A stretch of 64,000 nucleotides of DNA from SMWD01 sp002729875 (GTDB taxonomy: Bacteria; Pseudomonadota; Gammaproteobacteria; Steroidobacterales; GCA-2729495), in assembly GCA_036010905.1 (NCBI GenBank), contig DASCMH010000052.1, positions 79,750-143,749 on the forward strand, in the 5' to 3' direction. Every line of letters starts with the position of its first letter. Within the stretch, counting starts at the first letter, position 1. The translations under genes were made by a program, and so were the position numbers. A model generated the notes under the pieces. That model saw nothing but the letters and a program-made list of their open reading frames with translations. It did no database searches and was not told the DNA's origin. This document shows positions 61,506-64,000 of the stretch, piece after piece.

Positions 61506-63167
61506 CTAACCGACCCGCCAGTTGCGGATTAACTCGCCCCAATGCCGGTCAACATTCGCCAACGCATCGGGCGCACCGGATTCCAGCAATGTCCGGTTCA
61601 ATGGCGGAAATATTTTCGGACCACCCTCTGCCGACCACTGACGTGTGGCATCAATCGCTATTTTGCTGGTCCGGCCGCGGCGAACGGCGCTGGGGTCCAG
61701 CGGCAGTCCGTTCATTGACTCGTAAACATGCGTGGTTTGAGCCGGTTGCCAGCGCGTGCCGAGTGCCGCGAGCATCTGTTGCTGACTGGTGACATCGAGA
61801 TCTTCATCAACCACCACGACAATCTTGGCAAAGTAACTCTTCTCCGCGACCAGCCGGGCAATCTCCAGGCCCTGGTGAGGTCGTGTCTTGTGGATACTGA
61901 CAAAGGTCACACCGACGGCACGATTATCGCTGAAATAATCAACTACCGCGGGCACTTCTTTCTTCAGGGCATACAACGGCAATGCGTGCCCGGCCGCCAT
62001 CAGTGTGCCACGCTGCGCACCGGTGAAATTATTCATGATCCACGGGGTTTGGCGATGACTGATTGCTGTCACGCGCATCCAGAATTGTTCTTCCTTGTAG
62101 GCCCCCTGGTAACCTGCCATCTCTCCATAGGGACCTTCGGGACGACGATCATCAAGCGGAACCTCCCCCTCGATGATCATTTCCGCCTGGGCCGGAACCC
62201 GATGTTCATTGGTCAGACTCTTGACGACCTCGACCGGCCTGCCGGCCAGACCGCCGGCTACGGCGATTTCATCAACCGGCCCCTCCCTGCGGTTAACCAG
62301 GCGGTTGCCGCTCACCATCCACAGGTACGGATCGGGGCTTAATGCGATCGAAACACGAGCCACCTTCTCCCCTCTCTGCCTGGCCGACATCAACTGCGTA
62401 TAGCCGGTTTGTCCGGGTTCGGTATTCAGGCCGATCTCACGCGGTCCACGCAGGTGACAGCGATAGGTACCAAAATTCGTGCCGTACTTGGGATGCCGGG
62501 TAAACACCATGCCCGTGTTGATATAGCGACCCACATCACCGGGATTACACTGAATGAATGGAAACACCGTCAGATCAACTTCGTCACCGGTACGAACGAC
62601 TTCCCGGCAGGGTGCAGCAGAGGACGATACCTCAAGCGGCGTTATCGACGGGTAGCGACCGTCGTTAGCGGCGACAACCCCTTCAAGATAATCTCGAGCC
62701 TTACGATAACTGGCAAACGATTCTTTGCTGAACGGACCTTCATCAACCGGCTCAAGACCAAATGCAAGGCATTCTGCATAAAGGTGTCCGCTTTCATTCA
62801 CGATCAGCGGACCGCGCACCCACTTGCCGTTGATGCGTAGTTCCTCAAAAACCAGGGTTGGCGCGCCATTCATGCCGTGCTGATCGCGAAACCGGTACCA
62901 CAGTGCCGTTGCCTCATAGGCATCCTGGTCGGCGCGGGGAATTCGCACCACCAGCCCATGGGCCTCCAAAGCCGACAGGTAATCACGAAAATTATTGAAT
63001 GGTGCCTGCGGTGCAGATTGTTTAATCTCCCGCGCCTGACTCCCTGCGGCATTTACACTCCCAACCCCAAGTGCTGCAAGGCCCAGACCAGACCCAATCA
63101 AGTCACGGCGAGATACAGGCTGGTGATCCGATATCGCATTAGAATCCGGTAACTCTTTCTTATTCAC
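61506..63167 (-). CDS. Tat-exported UbiD-family decarboxylase
   Basis: UbiD-superfamily enzyme of 553 residues. The prFMN-binding core is recognisable: INTGMVFTRHPKYGTNFGTYRCHLRGPRE and the E-rich RRPEGPYGEMAGY. Relatives reversibly decarboxylate aromatic and unsaturated acids using prenylated FMN supplied by UbiX. The N-terminus has a twin-arginine signal (VSRRDLIGSGLGLAALGVGSVNAA), so export of the folded, cofactor-loaded enzyme is predicted. I use the GTG at 63167, eight bases after AGGAG; frames further upstream lack a ribosome-binding site. No ubiX is in the window. Confidence 0.82.
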   Translation of the reverse strand: MNKKELPDSNAISDHQPVSRRDLIGSGLGLAALGVGSVNAAGSQAREIKQSAPQAPFNNFRDYLSALEAHGLVVRIPRADQDAYEATALWYRFRDQHGMNGAPTLVFEELRINGKWVRGPLIVNESGHLYAECLAFGLEPVDEGPFSKESFASYRKARDYLEGVVAANDGRYPSITPLEVSSSAAPCREVVRTGDEVDLTVFPFIQCNPGDVGRYINTGMVFTRHPKYGTNFGTYRCHLRGPREIGLNTEPGQTGYTQLMSARQRGEKVARVSIALSPDPYLWMVSGNRLVNRREGPVDEIAVAGGLAGRPVEVVKSLTNEHRVPAQAEMIIEGEVPLDDRRPEGPYGEMAGYQGAYKEEQFWMRVTAISHRQTPWIMNNFTGAQRGTLMAAGHALPLYALKKEVPAVVDYFSDNRAVGVTFVSIHKTRPHQGLEIARLVAEKSYFAKIVVVVDEDLDVTSQQQMLAALGTRWQPAQTTHVYESMNGLPLDPSAVRRGRTSKIAIDATRQWSAEGGPKIFPPLNRTLLESGAPDALANVDRHWGELIRNWRVG

Positions 63168-63265
63168 GCCCTGTTCTCCTGCTGCATTCCCGTTCTGCCG
63201 CAGGCGAAAAAAACCGGCCGGCGGCACTCGAATTGTGCCGTAGAGCCGTCATATTACACGTCTAC

Positions 63266-63895
63266 TCAATGTTTTTTGGCAGACACCCGCTCGAGCCTAT
63301 AGAGCTGTCCCGGCGGAGTACCGAATACCTGCTTGCCGGCATCGTCAAAGCCTCGCTCAGCCTGCCAATAGGCCTCAGCAGTCACCTTTGCTTCTGCTTC
63401 GATCAGCCGCCATGACTTCCGGCGTTCGGACCAGATACGGCAATCTTTAGCCTTTAGAAGCGCTGCCCACCCCTGCTCTGCCGGTCGCCAGGTCTGTTCA
63501 CAACCAACCGGGAGGGTACGTTCAAGATCATCGAGGCTGATCGCCGCAAGGCGCTGTGAATCCGTGAATGCATCGACAAAGTTACCCGGCTCGCGAAATG
63601 ACCAGGTAGTCTGGATAATCGCATCGCGGTCCGGTACAAATTCAAATACCAGCAACCGCTGCCGGTACAACTGCTCATCTTCACCCGTGTTTAGCTGCCA
63701 AAAAACGACATGAGAGCCTAATTGCGGAGCATGAATGACAGTGCGCCGATCTACGAGCAATTCAAATTGATCATCACTGCTGCCGTCATCAGGTTTTGAG
63801 CGGAACTCACCGGCCATCAGGTCAATTAATGCATTGACGGATTCGCCGGTCGTGCCTGGCACCAGGCGCTCAAAAAATTGTCCGTCTTCAAACAA
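63266..63895 (-). CDS. CpcT/CpeT-family protein
   Basis: A 209-residue protein matching the CpcT/CpeT chromophore-lyase family pattern: LIDLMAGEFRSKP, HVVFWQLNTGEDEQLYRQRLLVFEF, SLDDLERTLPVGCEQTWR, DCRIWSERRKSWRL, QVFGTPPGQLYRLERV. In cyanobacteria the family attaches bilins to phycobiliproteins; outside them the role is unknown. The start is uncertain: the first in-frame candidate is a TTG at 63895, and no good ribosome-binding site is seen. A signal peptide could lie further upstream if the true start or a frame change was missed. 38 bp separate it from the longest UbiD-family frame. Confidence 0.6.
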   Translation of the reverse strand: MFEDGQFFERLVPGTTGESVNALIDLMAGEFRSKPDDGSSDDQFELLVDRRTVIHAPQLGSHVVFWQLNTGEDEQLYRQRLLVFEFVPDRDAIIQTTWSFREPGNFVDAFTDSQRLAAISLDDLERTLPVGCEQTWRPAEQGWAALLKAKDCRIWSERRKSWRLIEAEAKVTAEAYWQAERGFDDAGKQVFGTPPGQLYRLERVSAKKH

Positions 63896-64000
63896 ATGGT
63901 ACAGCTGAGCGTTTAATCTAAGCGAGTGTTTTGCTCATCAGTTTTCATATTACGCTGCGTGCCGTTGATAATGCAATCGACGTTTTGCGAAAGTGTTTCG
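63896..64000. other. Right edge, no gene supported
   Basis: The last 105 bases hold no frame I can support. The minus-strand frame of the CpcT/CpeT-like gene runs upstream to a stop at about 63937 without an ATG or GTG. The region should contain the promoter or true start of that gene. Confidence 0.3.

Noticed and set aside
61728..62342. A 204-codon plus-strand frame opposite the UbiD-family gene
   Set aside because: Antisense shadow of a gene with clear motifs; no start signal.
1..64000. tRNA genes, CRISPR arrays, intact insertion sequences or prophage genes
   Set aside because: No cloverleaf with a TTCRA loop, no spaced direct repeats, and no transposase, integrase or phage structural protein could be recognised.

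Overview
The window looks like a chromosome segment of a free-living, aerobic or facultative gammaproteobacterium with moderate GC content. Genes such as an Uup-type ABC-F ATPase, pdxH, a YgiQ-type radical SAM protein, a CspA-type cold shock protein, a SPOR lipoprotein and a PrsT-like TPR lipoprotein suggest Gammaproteobacteria; the order cannot be fixed from sequence alone. There is no rRNA, no tRNA I could recognise, no CRISPR array, no prophage and no intact insertion sequence. Genes are tightly packed on both strands.

Layout. 1-9.5 kb: end of a membrane protein, a Tat-exported flavin amine oxidase, a DUF1015 protein, an NTF2-like protein, a VOC protein, then a minus-strand run of a nitrilase-like protein and the alpha and beta subunits of a type II DMSO-reductase-family molybdoenzyme. 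9.5-16.5 kb: methyltransferase, SDR, a soluble GCD-like PQQ dehydrogenase, an MFS transporter, a ceramidase-like CREST protein, an exported aldo/keto reductase, and an isolated 34-codon gene with a near-perfect Shine-Dalgarno and a classic terminator. 16.8-27 kb: an OmpR/histidine-kinase pair, a SPOR lipoprotein, pdxH, an exported SDR, a cold shock gene with a structured leader, a tandem pair of MBL-fold proteins (one with a broken metal site), uup, and a small orphan protein. 27-40 kb: two luciferase-like monooxygenases, a DUF1838 protein, a Tat-exported ThDP enzyme, a rhomboid protease, two TPR proteins, an RCC-reductase-like protein and a class V aminotransferase. 40-53 kb: an OmpH-like lipoprotein, a three-subunit xanthine-oxidase-family hydroxylase resembling 4-hydroxybenzoyl-CoA reductase with its own MFS transporter, an M48-like lipoprotein with a substituted active site, and a run of exported proteins ending in a cytochrome c/GLUG fusion. 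53-64 kb: a second NTF2-like protein, ygiQ, a split-barrel flavoprotein, a second DUF1838 lipoprotein, a PEP-CTERM-like protein and a methyltransferase set between two copies of the DUF1838 3' end, class II aldolase, a Tat-exported UbiD-family enzyme and a CpcT/CpeT-like protein.

How it works together. The window is dominated by oxidoreductases, and at least six of them carry twin-arginine signals, including families that are normally cytoplasmic (ThDP enzyme, UbiD, aldo/keto reductase). Together with the molybdoenzyme, the PQQ dehydrogenase, an exported cytochrome c and exported Rossmann-fold proteins, this points to an unusually rich periplasmic chemistry, probably directed at aromatic, terpenoid or steroid-like dissolved organic matter. 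That substrate assignment is inference. Several genes occur as paralogous pairs (LLM, NTF2-like, MBL, DUF1838), and three enzyme-fold proteins have lost canonical catalytic or metal-binding residues (nitrilase-like, M48-like, one MBL).
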